DNA of 64,000 nt, taken from NCBI GenBank assembly GCA_029339505.1, contig JAQISU010000115.1, positions 3,931,001-3,995,000 on the forward strand. The letters are read 5' to 3'. The notes under the pieces are model-generated. The model was not told the DNA's origin. It did no database searches and saw nothing but the letters and a program-made list of their open reading frames with translations. Below, piece after piece: positions 41,272 to 54,865 of the stretch. The stretch is from Unio delphinus. Its lineage: Eukaryota > Mollusca > Bivalvia > Unionida > Unionidae. Each line of letters opens with the position of its first letter. The first letter of the stretch is position 1. Made by a program: the position numbers and the translations under genes.

Positions 41272-44200
41272 TTCTCCAGCTGGGCACATTGATTCCATCT
41301 ATATCGTGCGTCTCCACTGTTTCGGTAACTGGATGGTTCATCATCACCATCATCATTCTCGACCTAGTATGGTCGTCGAGGCACTGACCCACTCTGCTGT
41401 TGAACATCTGACCAGTTCCCTCCACCTGTCTCAATCATGTACCAACGCATGTGTCGCCGCAAAACCTTTCCCATCCATTCTGTGATCGTGTCAGTCCACT
41501 TTTTTCACGGTCTGTCTGTCCTTCTGTAAGACTAGACGCTGTTTTGAAGTACTGTTGCGGAAAGACTGTTCGCTCTAGTGACATGGCCATACCATTTCAG
41601 CTTTCTCGTTTTGACGGTATTGAAGTGGTCTTCATATCGGCCTACTTCGAGACGATTAGTGCTCACAACAGTCTGATTTTAGTTTTCAGACAAATATTCT
41701 CGTCTTTCCAGATGGGTTTTAGCTTTGACATAGCTGCCGTTGTTTGTGCTGCCCGTGGTAAACTTTCTGCTCGTGATCCGTATTCGGTGTTTTTGGAATT
41801 AATATATTTGAACTGAAACTGTTTCCAGTTCCTGTCCTCTGACTTTAATCTGGGCTGAGATTTGTTTACCAGTATTTGTCATCAGCTATGTCTTCTCAGC
41901 GCTTATCTCCATGTCAAATCTGGAAGATGTTTCATCCAGGTTTTTCACTAAGGTAGCTTTCTCATCTTCAATGCCTGCCAATCAATATCGTCTGCAAAGC
42001 GGAGGTTAGTGATGGTACGCCCTCCAATGGTGACCGTCCCACAAAGGTTTCCGGGGCTTCGCTCAAAATGATCTCTAAGTAGATGAAGCGTGGGTGACAG
42101 GAGACAGTCTTGACATACTCCAACTGAGATCTGGAACCAGTCCCACACAGAGCAAACAATCCATCAATAGCTTTGGTGTACGGCTGGGTGATGGTATTGG
42201 TCAACTTTTTACCCATGATGTACTTCTTCATTATGGTCCACATTGCTTCATGACACGCTCTTTCAAAGGCCTTTTTGAAATCTAAAAACACATGACAGAT
42301 GTCTTGTTGCTGTTGCGAGTATTTACACACAGAACCCTGAGATTGTTTATCTGTTCTGTTGTGCTTCGTCTGCTCTAGAATCCTGCGTGTTTTTCAGCGA
42401 TTATTTCTTCTGATTGTGGTTTCAGATGATATTCAGCATCACCTTACTAGCATGGCTGATCAAACTGACAGTTCTGTAATTTTGGCACAGCTGGAGATTG
42501 CCTTATTTGGAAGTGTTATAATCAGTGCATGGGTCCAGTGTGTTGGCCATTCACCTGTCTGCCAGATCTTGTTGCAGACTTTTGTTAGTTGCTCCATCAC
42601 TGATCCCCCTCACACCATTCTTGATAAGTTCAGCTGGGATGTTGTCTACTCCAGCTGCCTTCGCATTTGCTCCTTTTATTGTCGACTCCACTTCTTCTTT
42701 GAGAAAGGGGAAATCATCATCATTTGTGGAGTTTGGAACTTTAAGCACCTCTGGTTTTCCTGTGGACTGATGGTTATAGAGTTCTTTACAATACTCAGTC
42801 CATCTTTCTCCAGTGTTACTCGCTTATGTGCGACATTTCCCAGTTTCTTCTTGAATGGTGCTGACTCTTGGTTGCGTCTGTCTGATGAGGTCTTTTACAA
42901 TCTGGAAAGCCTTTCTGCTGTTAGTCATTATCAGACCGCTCTCTATTTATGTACACTTTTGTCAACTGCAATCTTTCATTGCTTTCTTTAAGTTTTGTTT
43001 CTGATATTCTTGTTTATTTATTGGTACTCCGTTGCCCCTGTTGTGTGTCTGGTGTTCTTGATGTCTCTTCGGGTAGCACATAAACTCAGAATCTCTCCTG
43101 AAACCTAGTTGCGTGCTTTGCGCGGTGGAGGCCAATGAAGTCTTTGGCAGCTGTTGTCATGACTGTTCAAAATATCTATCACTTTAACATCAACATCCAT
43201 TACAGGGAGTGGAGCAAATTCTCCTGCAATTGTGGCTTGGAATGACTTGCTGATGTTAGGGTCCTTCAGTTGTTCAAATTTGAATTTGAGTCTGATGTTC
43301 TTTGACTTGTTAATTTTCTTCAACCTCACTCAGAAATCCATCATTACGAGGTCGTGATCACTCTCAACATCATCACCTGGGGACTTGCATGTTTTTGATT
43401 TATTGAAGCCATCTTCAACCTCACTCAGAAATTCATCATCACGAGGTCGTGATCACTCTCAACATCAGCACCTGGGGACGTCCATGGTTTTGATCTATTG
43501 ATGCCAGATCAGTAATGGTCTTGATCCGATATGTAGTCGATATGGTTATGATGGGACCAATTTGGGACGTGCCAGCATCGTGAAGCTGTATGTTGGCCAA
43601 GGATATTGGCTAGTACCAAGTTGTTGTAAGTTGAGAACTCAAGCAGCCGTCTCCTTCTTTCACGTGTAAGCTCATTGAGCACCCCTGTCTTTTAGAGCAT
43701 CTTTGCCGACTTTGGCATTCCAGTCTCTTTGGATGATAATGGTTTTTTTTTACTGACCATTTTTATAATACCCTGGAGTTTGTGTCCCTCACCCTGATTT
43801 TATGTAAAGTACCAGTAGCACACTTGTCACATCCGCCCTGGTGTACAACGGCAGGTGTGGTCCTTGTTGACCCAAGTGACAACCGATCCGGTATGGTAAC
43901 TTCAGATTTGTCCAGCATATTGACTTAGACGGAAGTCGTCTGGCGGAACCCATCCCTCTCCAGACAAAGGACATACCAGAAGGGGATGTAGTACATCATC
44001 CAGCTAACTTAGGGTCCACTCTAGATTTTCTTATAGGGTTTACTCCCTTAGCCTTTGGCTAACCAAAGCCGACCTGCAAGGCACCAGGAGACTCGTGTAT
44101 GGGCGAATGTGTCTATTTCCCGAGCAGATAAAGCATCTGCCACTGCCCATGATGGTTGGTTGAAGTCACTAATTTAAGAACTATCGACATATTTCTGGCT

Positions 44201-44460
44201 TTTATATTCCAAATTTCAGAAAGGTAAGTTAATTCGTATCCAAACCGATTTTGGAGAAATTTCAACACGATAACCGGTAACATGTGAGCTTCTTTCTCCC
44301 GGGAATTGAATAGTTGATGCAATTAGGCGAATTCCTTGACTCGTTACAATAGCTTGCTATTACAACATGGTTTCCATAAGAAACTGCAGATGGCGATTAA
44401 AAAATGACGGGTAAGGGGATACATAATAAATGAAAGAAGCAATTCATACCTGGTAGATGT
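41272..44460 (-). pseudogene. RTE-like LINE copy 1, degraded
   Basis: Minus strand, same direction as the host gene. 3'-terminal GATGATGATGG-type repeat near 41340; RT fragments at 41948-42330 (DICHVFLDFKKAFERACHEA; VGVCQDCLLSPTL; LRFADDID, a catalytic FADD box) and at 42551-42748 (AAGVDNIPAELIKNGV). The 5' part at 43789-43974 matches the start of copy 2. Many frameshifts. Confidence 0.75.
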
Positions 44461-44869
44461 TTCAGTGACAGATAAACGGAAGAAAGAAGAAAATGATACA
44501 GTCTCGGAGGCCAAACGTTATCCCATATCTAACATCAAATAATATAGACGTGTTGAATGTTTTTTAATTTTGTTTCATATAATTACTAGTTATACAATCA
44601 TTATTTTTATTATTATCATTATTGAAATGGCGTTCTTAAAAGCTAGTTTGTTGAGTTAGGTCAGAGTTGTTATAGTACCGAGCATCCTGTTTAGTTGTGT
44701 TATATATTACATACAGAAACAAGATTTCACAAAACAATTTTATTTTTAAAGGTTCTAACACTGAAACTATTGATCAGATAGGGTAATTTGATTTATCACT
44801 TTACTCGTGGTATGTTATACTCTCAAACACTAATTGTAAATGATCTATACTGATTAGTGTTACGGGCCT

Positions 44870-46740
44870 GTTTCGGTAACCGGATTGTTCATCATCTTCA
44901 TCTTCATCATTGTCATCGTCAAGGATGGTTCTGTAGCATTTCATTTCAAGTCCTGGATTCGTCGTTGTAATTCTGCTGTCAGAGTCCAGGCCTAACATGA
45001 ATACAGTAAGATTGAGATGAGTAGTGCTCTCAATAGTCTTATTTTAGTTTTCAGACAGATATTCTTGTCTCTCCAGATGGGCCTTAGTTTTGACATAGCT
45101 GCCATCGTTTGTTCTGCTCGTGACAACATTATCTTCCCTTGGTCCCTCTTCTGTGATTTTCGAACAATGATATTCGAAATGACTCACTGTTTCCAGTTTC
45201 TGTCCTCTGACTTTAATCTTGGCTGAGATTTATTTGCCACTATTTTTCATCAGCTTTGTCTTCTCAGCACATATCTCCATGTCAAATCTGGAAGATATTT
45301 CATCCAAGTTTTTCACACAGGTGGCAAGTGCGTCTTCACTGCCTGCCAGCCTAACAATGACGTCTGCAAGGCTGAGGTTGGTGATGTTACGCCCTCCAAT
45401 GCTGACTATCCCACAGTGGTTTTCCAGGGCTTCGCTCATGGTACATTCTAAGTAGATGTTGTAAAGCGTGGGTGACAGGAGAAAGCCTTGACATACTCCA
45501 ACCGTTATGTGAAGCCAGTCGTCCCACAGAACCTTGAGCAATTACTGCATTGGTATTCCAGTCTACCTGGATGATAAGAAGCTCTTTTTACTGACCATTC
45601 TTAGAATACCCTGGAGGTTGTTATACAGTTCTGTTATTTCTTCATCATCATTATTGGTAGTTGGAGCATAGACTTGGATAATTGTGATGATAAAGGAAGA
45701 TACTTTCAGACGAGTGGAGATGATTATGCTAGATATGGGGAGGCATTCAAGCACAGATCCCTTGATGGATTTGCTTACATGGAAGCCTACTCCATTTATG
45801 GGTTTATCTTTCTCTCCACTATAGTATAATATACACCCATCTTCCGTTTGGTGTTCTCTTACGATTTCACAGAGTCCCAGAATATGCCATGTGTGGTGTT
45901 CCAGCTCATATTTCAACTCTTGGAGTCTTCCGATTTGTGCCAGAGTTCTAATGTTCCAGGTGACGATGGAGATGCTTTCTCTCGCTCTGATTTTATGCAA
46001 AGTACCAGAAGCACATTTGTTACCTCCGTTCTGGTGTACAACGTCAGGCGCGGTCCTTGTTGATCCTAGAGTCGACCGATCCGGTAAGGTAACATGCCCA
46101 GCATTATCAGTGTGTCTTGGGCAAAAGTCGTCTGGCGGAGCCCATCCCTCTCCAGACCAAGGAGTTGTCAAAAGGGGTTGTAGTACATCGTCCATCTGCC
46201 TTAGGGTCTCACTCCAAAGTTTCTTATACGGTTTACTCTCTTAGCCTTTGGCTAACCAAAGCCGACCTGCAAGGCAGCTGGAGACTCGTGTATGGTTTGG
46301 TGCGTCCATTTCCCGAGCAGATAATGATCTGCCACTGCCCATGATGATTGGCTGAAGTCACTAATTTATGGACTATCGACATATTTCTGGCTTTGATATT
46401 CCAAACTTCAGAAAGGTAAGATAAATCATTTCCAAATCTTTTCAGGAAAAATATAAGCACGATAATCGCTAACATGCGAACTTCTTTCCATTCAATGTTG
46501 AACGGGACTTTGAAGAGCTGATGTTATGAGGCGAATTCCTTGACAAATTCATTGATACTCATTACAAGAGAACCAGAACAAAGTTTCCATAATAAAACGC
46601 AGATGGCGATCCAAGCAATGGTGGGTAGGGGCACACGTTCATGAATCGATGAAACAATTCACACCTGGTAGATCTTTTCAGTGACAGATGAATGGAGGGG
46701 ATCAAAAATGATTGGCTAAACATCATCTCATATTCAAACA
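44870..46740 (-). pseudogene. RTE-like LINE copy 2 with endonuclease domain, internally deleted
   Basis: Minus strand. 45563-46195 retains an apurinic-type endonuclease (SIVTWNIRTLAQIGRLQELK; WHILGLCEI; GVGFHVSKSIKGSVL; VYAPTTN), the type often annotated as craniofacial development protein 2-like. 45230-45541 has RT pieces (GVCQGFLLSPTLYNIYLE; SLADVIV). The RT middle is deleted compared with copy 1. Confidence 0.78.
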
Positions 46741-46845
46741 TCTAACATCACATAATCTAAACATGCTGAGTGCAAAACATCATTCATAATGCCATAAAAA
46801 CACAACATACCGAACCGCGTCATATTTCTTTTCTGACTTTGTTGC

Positions 46846-46895
<50 letters not shown>

Positions 46896-47532
46896 GGAAT
46901 GGAGTTTCTAAAAGTGCCAGGTATTCTGGTTTGTTGAGTCAGAGTTGGAAGAGTACCCAGTATCTTGTTTAGTTACGTTAGGTTTTACATACAGAAACAA
47001 TATTCATAAACAATTTTTAAAGTTTTTAACACTGAAACTATTGATCACATAGGGTAATTAAAATTTTCAATTTACTCGTGGTATGTTATACTCTCAAACA
47101 CTAATTGTTAATGATTACTAATTACTAATTAGTGTTACAGGTCTCGAAAGGAAGACTTTCAGTGTTACCTATAAAATCTTATTTAGGTATATACACCGGT
47201 CATTTATGTGAAACATGGTCCTACACTATGGTAATCCTTTAAGGACGATAACCTTGTTTTCATCTCAATTGAAATGAGAAATAGCTTAGATGTTAGCACT
47301 GTCCTATTTGCCAATTATCACATCGTACTGACTGGATCTATGATTAATACAGTTGTGATTGAGGTAGTGTTATAAAAAATTCCTAAATATGCTTGAATTT
47401 TGTTTTTCTCACAAATTCACGCTTATGAAATAAAATATGAATACCTGCAAATAGAATAACTATAAATATTATTAAGAATAATAATTTATTTCAAACCAGT
47501 TTATTCATTAGTAATATAAAACACTTCCTTAC

Positions 47533-47813
47533 CTTAAAAATAGCTTGAAAGATTCCGGTGAAGCATCTTCAATGGCCACTTTATTGCTTTCCATCTGTCT
47601 GAAGAACATAGCTTCAAATACTGGACTTCTCGCTGCCAGGATGACTCGGTGACCTTTGACTTCTACGATGGCTTTGTCTGTACTAAATGTAAAGGTCACA
47701 TCTGTCCATAGACCTTTGTCAAGCAAAGAAGAGAATGATTGGGAAAGAGATTTATCAACCTGCCAGTAGCTGGAAAGCCCTCCTGTATTTCCCTCCATGG
47801 TATACGACTTGTT
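47533..47813 (-). CDS. BTB-BACK domain protein, first coding exon (BTB)
   Basis: Minus strand; the ATG is at 47798-47796 after a 15-base leader that begins behind an acceptor (TTTACAG at 47820-47814), so at least one 5' untranslated exon lies upstream. The BTB/POZ fold is clear: LLDKGLWTDVTFTFS, VKGHRVILAARSPVFEAMFF, IEDASPESFKLFL. It ends at a donor in phase with exon 2. Exon pair 88 plus 348 residues, joined in a 436-residue protein. Confidence 0.88.
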
Positions 47814-49094
47814 CTGTAAATGATATTGTTTATTATGTTATAGATTCAATCTATCACTGCAAATTCTGGTGAAGATATCATATTTATCAATATACTGCAT
47901 GCATTAAAAAAAATTCGTTAGAGTAGCTGGTCAGTTCTTATTGCACATCTAATATTGGATTATGCTACTTCGGTGACCACTAAACACATTAAGTTTGGCA
48001 TTCTGAAATGAAATATATCGGTTTCTAATGTTTCGTGTATCTTATCGTATTTAAGTACTGGACTTCAATCCTGACAAAGACTGCATTTAGAAATTGTAAT
48101 ATGTTTTGCCTGGATGGAATGTAGTTAAGTTGTATAGAATCATATGGTATTTATCAAATATCATACATATTACAATAAAAACGTATCCTTAAACTAGCAA
48201 AGGTTTTCACTTTTATTCAGGTGTTTGAATTGTATTCTTCTTTGATGAAAAACAAACTGCTTATGTAAAAAAGAAATTACTATTTACTATTACTAAGAGA
48301 AATGTCATCAAGAAAAAATACCTTTTACAATTACTAAGAAAATTAGCTTCAAGAAAAATTACGAATCACACACCCACAGTTCTTGTGGTCTAAAATCGAA
48401 TTGCGCAAGTAAATATGGGATACTTGTTTCGAATCAATATTTGAACATTTAATATGCAAATATTTATTTTATATATTGCGGATGATGTCATTGACTTTGA
48501 TGACAGTATATATAAACAAAAGTGAAATCATTCATGTTAGATAAACAGCCAAGCAGCCGAGACGCATCAACATGCACGTGGTCGTAGTTTAACCAAAATG
48601 ATTGCTAAAATCAAGAGTTGAAACTTATGCAGTTACCTTAGCGCTCCGACGCCTATTATTGTAATAACATAATAAAATCATTATTAATTACTCAAATCGT
48701 ATACGTCTCATAGATTTTTAAAACAACTTATTATATTGTGTATCTCACTCCATTCACAAGACTCAGCTTAACATCAAAGAAACAATTACCGTATATACTC
48801 TCCTAAAATCCGAAAAATGTAGCCCTCAAGAAGTCTGTTGATTGCTGTAATGGCTGTAATTCTCGGTCACGAAAAAAAAATTGTATGCGACATAAGACAT
48901 GTGCATGTACAAAAATCATTTACGGTGTCCCGACACTGACTAAACTGTTATAAAGTATTTTGCATGTAATATTATCTGATTTCTCTAACACGAAATTAAA
49001 TAAAGGTAAATACGTAGTTCATAATTCGCGGGCCGGTTGAGTTTACCCGGGAGACCAGGCTGAACTATAATGCGCAGTACTTGCACTGAACAGA
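47814..49094. other. Gene-free AT-rich stretch, probably 5' intron of the BTB-BACK gene
   Basis: AT-rich; short repeats (TACTATTTACTATTACTAAG near 48275, and a related phrase near 48325). No gene seen. Confidence 0.45.
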
Positions 49095-49249
49095 CAGGGC
49101 CGGCGCTTCCGCTAGGCGAACTAGGCAATCTGCTAGGGCGCTGGGATAAGGGTTTATTTCATGATGGGCGGGTGGGGGAGGGCATGAGTGGAAGGGGACG
49201 CCAGATATCTGGTCTCGCCAAGGGCACCAAATGCCTTGCTCCGGCGCTG
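49095..49249. mobile_element. hAT-like MITE, 155 bp
   Basis: Starts CAGGGCCGGCGCTTCC and ends CTCCGGCGCTG, i.e. hAT-style inverted ends, one diverged. Flanks TGAACAGA (49087-49094) and TGTACAGA (49250-49257) match at 7 of 8 positions, fitting the 8-bp duplication of hAT elements. No transposase inside. Confidence 0.72.
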
Positions 49250-51229
49250 TGTACAGAGCGTGCATAGCATTACTAAAAGCATTGTTTATTCCCAAACATA
49301 TTAGATGCAGATTTTGCATTTTTCATTGTTTCGACCAAACTACATTCTTGCAGATAACATTTCAGCTAGACCTTAAAAGATGTTTTATTTACGTTGACAC
49401 GCGCTCACAAGCTACTCATTTTCAATGATATAAGCGATCCTACAAACTGAGGTAATATTTATGAAAATGTACTAAAGTTTAATTGTACAACGCATATAAC
49501 CAGAATAATTTAAATGTTCACGACGAGTGGTAATAATAAAGGCTAAAATTCTCACCACCATTAAATAATCATCTAACTTTACTTTAGTTTTGTGTTTGGG
49601 CTGAACAACATCATAACTTCCAACACAGTGGAAAGCTTGATGTTCCGGCGTTTCCTTTGTTCATAGTTGGCTTGATTTACCTTTTGTTTCCCGACCACAA
49701 TCTAAGCTACAAAATAATTAATCATTAAAAGCCGAACCGGCATGTGTGAAGATATAATTCTGACTGGCAACTACACCAGTACATGTGTAATTGCCTTTCA
49801 TTCCATAATACCTGCCATCTTTTCATATTCAGGATTGTGATAACATTTGAACTGACTCACTGTTTTCCAGCGCGACTAATTAAAATATAATTATACTTAT
49901 CGATGCAACTACTTGGTGAAAACGACTGGCCATCCGTCATAATTCAAAGAAACCATGTTCTACACAAACATGTATTATGCAAACATCAGCAATTGATTGG
50001 CAAATGAAGGATATCCAATTGTGGTGACCTAAAAAGTACTTAAATAGGTAGACTACCGGTACCATAAATGTCGCAACTATTTTGACATGGTTGTATATCC
50101 TACCTTGTTTCCGTATTGTCAACTCGTAAGACATTTAGTAAAGTGTACTATACACATATGTAGTCTGAATCAGTCTTTTGAGGACACATGATGCGTGTTA
50201 TGTAATTTTGTGGCGGGGTGCACCCAATATTTTCGTTAATTTACTATAGCAATGCCGACGTGCTCCAAATTATTTCTCCTCTCGACTTCTCAATACTCCG
50301 CCTTCTTTACTCTCTCCTCCTGAGAAGACAATACCAAGGCCGTCGGTCAGCGTGGTGAGTTCTACAACACCAATAAGGGTCCTTTGTTCTTTCAACGTCC
50401 ACGTGCCACTTTTCACATACAACAAAGCTGGGTTCTGGTACCTTTCAACTTTAGCCGCAGGGTCTAACATATATACATGGCTTCTAACCATTCATTTGTT
50501 CCCCTGACATACGCAAACGTAACCAGGGCAACGTGACAATTTTCATTCCTTCTTTTAATTTAACGATGATAATTAACGTTCGTATACGCCGTACAACAAT
50601 GTGAAGTTCACTCGTGTAGGTACGCTTCTTTCGTGGGAATGAAACATCACCCAATACGTAAACATTGAGAATATTCTCGCACATGTCTTGTACTTTCGTC
50701 CACAACTATTCGGATGACTATTTAACAGGCGATTGTTTTGCAAATTTTTAAAATTAAATTGTATCCATCACTAAGTATCATGTATATTAATTTTCACGTT
50801 GTAAGGATTAACCAGGTTTCAACATGTATATGTTAGATCCTGATGCTAATAATTTCGCGCCGTCAATACGCATGAAGGTCAATTCGGCGAACAATGAGGT
50901 GTCAAGCCAGTTATTTAGCATGGTCATAAATTCGTGACTGGTCTTATTTTGGGCAGCCAGTTATATAATAATAATTTTAATCACATGTTTCACAGGTAGG
51001 TGGTTGAATAATGTGTTCGGATCAAAGGAATATCAAGTGGGGGTCGTTAATCCACCCTTGACAGACTGTTGGGAAGGGGCAGTTTCTGATAATTATGTGA
51101 TTCAACATCCACTCGGAATTGAGCAAGGCGTGGCGAACATTAGAATCGCAAGCTTAAATCTATTATCTTGAGAACTAAACTCCAGAAGTCGCTAAACTAG
51201 CTTGCGGAAAATAGAAGGGAAGATAAGCT
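49250..51229. other. Gene-free stretch
   Basis: Two minus-strand frames of 73 codons at 50270-50491 and 50484-50705 have normal composition, but I recognise no domain and no splice context; they may be chance. Otherwise nothing. Confidence 0.4.
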
Positions 51230-51345
51230 ACTTCGACGTCATTCGAAACTGGCGGAAAACTTGTTATTCTGGGAATTATAAGGAGATTCAGTACAAGTCA
51301 GTGACATTTTGCTCGATTTTTGTGAAATATTGCGGGAAAGTAAGT
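51230..51345 (+). promoter_or_regulatory. Possible host promoter or first exon
   Basis: GC-richer patch with a CRE-like GACGTCAT (51235) and an E2F-like GCGGGAAA directly followed by a donor-like GTAAGTG (51339). It may be a 5' exon of a gene whose coding part is elsewhere. Weak evidence. Confidence 0.2.
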
Positions 51346-52884
51346 GTATTTTAATTATTGCATTACGTATACTTTAGTACGTATAATTACCATCTGTAGG
51401 GGTCTGATTCATTCGTAGTGTTTGATATAAAAGCATATTTTGAGATATGAGCAATGCTTATGTAAAGAATTAATATTGTAATTCGCTATTTGGTTTATTC
51501 GTAGTAACCTCGTGCATTTATTCATTTGATATTATAGATTTGCAAATGTTAAATTGAATTATAAACTTTGTATAATGGTTGCAGTGTGCAGCATTAGTAA
51601 TAGGGATTTGCCTATTTGTGTATACTTTGTAGGAGTATCATGAGTAAGTATATATTAGCTCATGGATATATGGATATCTGTGTATACTTTGTAGAATTGC
51701 AAGAAATTTATGCGTCTGATTATATGATATTGTTCTGGATAATAAGATAGACAATCTATATATACCGTGTAGACAGAGAGAAAGTTTAATAAAAATTTCC
51801 ATTCAAATTGAATTAATCAATTTAAAAAAAAAAATTCAAGTATATTTTCAGACAGGTATTATCTTGTATTACAATTAGGATTTTAGTGCATTGCAAAATT
51901 CATATAATTAAGGAAGATGTAGTCAATTTAGTTTTAGTTTCTCAAGAGCATTTTGGCCAAAATGTGCACCCTGTAGAACACCAGCACTATACACTTTCTG
52001 ATTGGCTGATGTCTTGTTTGCAAGGAAATTCAAAAAGACTTCATGTAATAAGTTCAAACAGGCGTGGCATGCACATATTGACGTGTTACTAAAATTTGGC
52101 CAAAAAATGTTGTCCCTCTCAGGAATTACATCAATTAGTAATTTCAGTTCAGTACCCACGAATATAGTTCTAGTCTATTTTTAGAACATTTTATTCCTCT
52201 CATTTTGGTGGTGATAGAAGAGTGATATTGATGCACTGTTTGTAGGGATTTACAGGTAATTATTTAATCTTGAGAATATGAGCTCAGGTAGTGGTTGTCT
52301 GTGTGTATTTTGGCAACAGTGCAGAGTGAGTAATAAGGCCTTGGTGATGATCCGGAAGTGAAATCCGTGTTCTGTTTTTAGTGTAGCCTCTCAAAAATAT
52401 GCCGGTGAACCTTTGACAAGAACTTCTTTTAAGGTATTTTATGTTATAATATGATTTGTATTGGTTGTCACACAGTGGAAAGGTCAGTACTGAGAAACGA
52501 ATGTAGAGAGCATATAGTAAAATTAATTATGTATGTCTTGCCCGGGCAGTACATGTATTTGTTAAACTTTAATAAATTGCTATAACATTTTTATTATTAA
52601 TGATAGACACGTGAAATTTAAATATTTTATAAATATTGACTTTGAAGAAGAAAAAGAAAACAAATTTTTTAAAATTTTTATTTAAAAAATGTAAATGAAA
52701 TTTAAAAGAATAAAAAATAGAAATAAAATTTCCACCTAAAATTCACATATCATATTTTTGAATGAAATCAGCATGTTCTTATTCCTACACCATATACAAG
52801 CTCCAATGATATTTGTCAAATTTTCTCAGAGAAAATATCTTTTCAGTCTAAATGAGATCTTCATTTGAAATATGCTTAGACAAA
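51346..52884. other. Gene-free AT-rich stretch
   Basis: No supported gene. 52430-52540 (TCACACAGTGGAAAGGTCAG and neighbours) is repeated at 53520-53635, on the other side of the 52-bp satellite. Confidence 0.45.
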
Positions 52885-53406
52885 ATCCTATTTTGTATTG
52901 GTCGTTCAAACTATTTATTAGGGGTCCAAGCAATTAATTCTATTTTGTATTGGTCATTCAAACTATTTATTAGGGGTCCAAGCAGTGAATTCTATTTTGT
53001 ATTGGTCATTCAAACTATTTATTAGGGGTCCAAGCAGTTAATTCTATTTTGTATTGGTCATTCAAACTATTTATTAGGGGTCCAAGCAGTTAATTCTATT
53101 TTGTATTGGTCATTCAAACTATTTATTAGGGGTCCAAGCAGTTAATTCTATTTTGTATTGGTCATTCAAACTATTTATTAGGGGTCCAAGCAGTTAATTC
53201 TATTTTGTATTGGTCATTCAAACTATTTATTAGGGGTCCAAGCAGTTAATTCTATTTTGTATTGGTCATTCAAACTATTTATTAGGGGTCCAAGCAGTTA
53301 ATTCTATTTTGTATTGGTCATTCAAACTATTTATTAGGGGTCCAAGCAGTTAATTATATTTTGGATTGGTCGTTCAAACTATTTATTAGGGGTCCAAGCA
53401 GTTAAT
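52885..53406. repeat. 52-bp tandem repeat, ten copies
   Basis: Units contain CTATTTTGTATTGGTCATTC and TATTTATTAGGGGTCCAAGC. Internal units are identical or nearly so; the outer ones differ (GTCGTTC for GTCATTC), as expected of unequal exchange. Confidence 0.95.
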
Positions 53407-54424
53407 TTATGTGTTTATGCTGGGAGTAGGTTCTAGTATAAAACTTTCATCTCTGTCCTCTCACAAAATACCATGTAACTATGTTTATTATTGACAAGAA
53501 CGTCACCGTGAAGTCATCTTTAAAGGTATTTTATATGAATATATGCTTTTTATTGATTGTCACACAGTGGAATGGTCAGTACTGAGAAATAACTGTAGAT
53601 AGCATATAGTAAAATTAACTGTGGTGTATGTCCATAAACGACCTCTCAATTGAAATCAAAGAAACTTCACAAACACTTTACGGCCATTACACTTAAAATC
53701 ATTTAAATTTTATATTGGTTATTAATTCAATACAAAAGTATGATAATATTATGTCAGTGCAGAAGCTACTACCATGGAATTCAAGTTTCTGAAATTTTCA
53801 AAACAATCATAATCATAAATTAAAATGTGTTTTTATCAACTTAGTGTGATTGCACTGGGAATTTTATTCATCAAGAGTTTATATTGGATGTTAATTGTAA
53901 AGAACCAATTAAAATAAACTTAGCAAACGGCGTAATGGAACACCCTTGAATTGGGTGCATAGAAACACCGGAACGCACCGAAACGCCTGAACGCAATAGA
54001 ACACCTGAACGCACACGATTTCTGAATGTCCGTTTGTTGATGTCACCTTTTTACTGTCTGCAAGAAAGAATCGTCTGAATTTTGTGCAGAGTTTATCTCT
54101 TTTTTAGTAGTTTCTGTCACCCAGTCCGAATTTAAAATTGCATGTAACTGTCATCGATTCTGTATTCACCAGTATCTTTCAACTGTCCGTTTACCAAGTC
54201 TTTTAAATGAGATACAAATTCTGTCAGTGGCTTCGATTTCCACTCTACAATTTGCTTATACACGTGGTTAACGGACTCGAAGGGACGTAAATTTCACAAT
54301 TTTTAGCTATGGTATATACTTTATACGATATTGCGTTCATGGTGTTTCTATTGCGTTCATGGTGTTTCTATTGCGTTCATGGTGTTTCTATTTCGTTCCG
54401 GCGCTTCTCTGCATCGCAATTAAT
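53407..54424. repeat. Spacer with short inverted repeats
   Basis: 53940-54012 has ACACCGGAACGCACCGAAAC-like phrases, and 54330-54400 has the reverse-complement type, three times ATTGCGTTCATGGTGTTTCT. This suggests a small foldback transposon of about 480 bp. No gene. Confidence 0.55.
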
Positions 54425-54865
54425 GGCATCACGGTACCAATCGTTTTTCCATAGACCTCAATGCTAATGTTTTGTGAAATAAATATACTTTCTATCTTAC
54501 TTCAGCGTGCATGTCACACACGGTCATAGAGAACAATTTTAGATTGTCAATTTTAGATTGCATATAAGAGAGATAACTCTGCTGGAACTAGACAGGAGTA
54601 TGGTTTATCTAGTCACAACATACTTATTTTCAGTCATATGTATTACATTTTCAAAAAATTATAAAAAATACAAAATATTATCTATATAGGAATTAGCATA
54701 AATTCACATGTTGCCAAGAGGCTAAACTTTTTTTAAAGCCTAACAAAAAGTACAACACTCACATAATCCACCAATCATAGCTAGTGTTGTTTATTTCTGA
54801 TTGCAAGGTTCCCTACACCTTAAGCTCCACCCACCTGGACATGCGCAATTAGTACCGTTATACCT
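54425..54865 (-). mobile_element. MITE M copy 1, reversed
   Basis: Reverse copy of the elements at 55434 and 58201. Terminal inverted repeats of about 20 bp, AGGTATAACGGTACCAATTG at one end and AGGTATCACGGTACCAATTG at the other, are recognisable with changes. Confidence 0.8.

Larger units (their letters stand above)
40181..47532 (-). other. Intron of the BTB-BACK gene, 7.35 kb
   Basis: Donor GTAAGG at 47532 and acceptor CAG at 40181 on the minus strand. It is filled largely by two copies of an RTE-like LINE and shared flanks (44600-44870 resembles 46880-47140), so a tandem segmental duplication occurred in the intron. A (TTA)n lies at 46850-46893. Confidence 0.75.

Noticed and set aside
42359..42991. 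Plus-strand frame of 210 codons in the intron
   Set aside because: Antisense to the RT of the RTE-like LINE; Cys/Phe/Ser-rich composition with no domain.
52885..53406. Regular 52-bp repeats resembling a CRISPR array
   Set aside because: Units are contiguous and almost identical throughout, without unique spacers or cas genes; this is a satellite in eukaryotic DNA.
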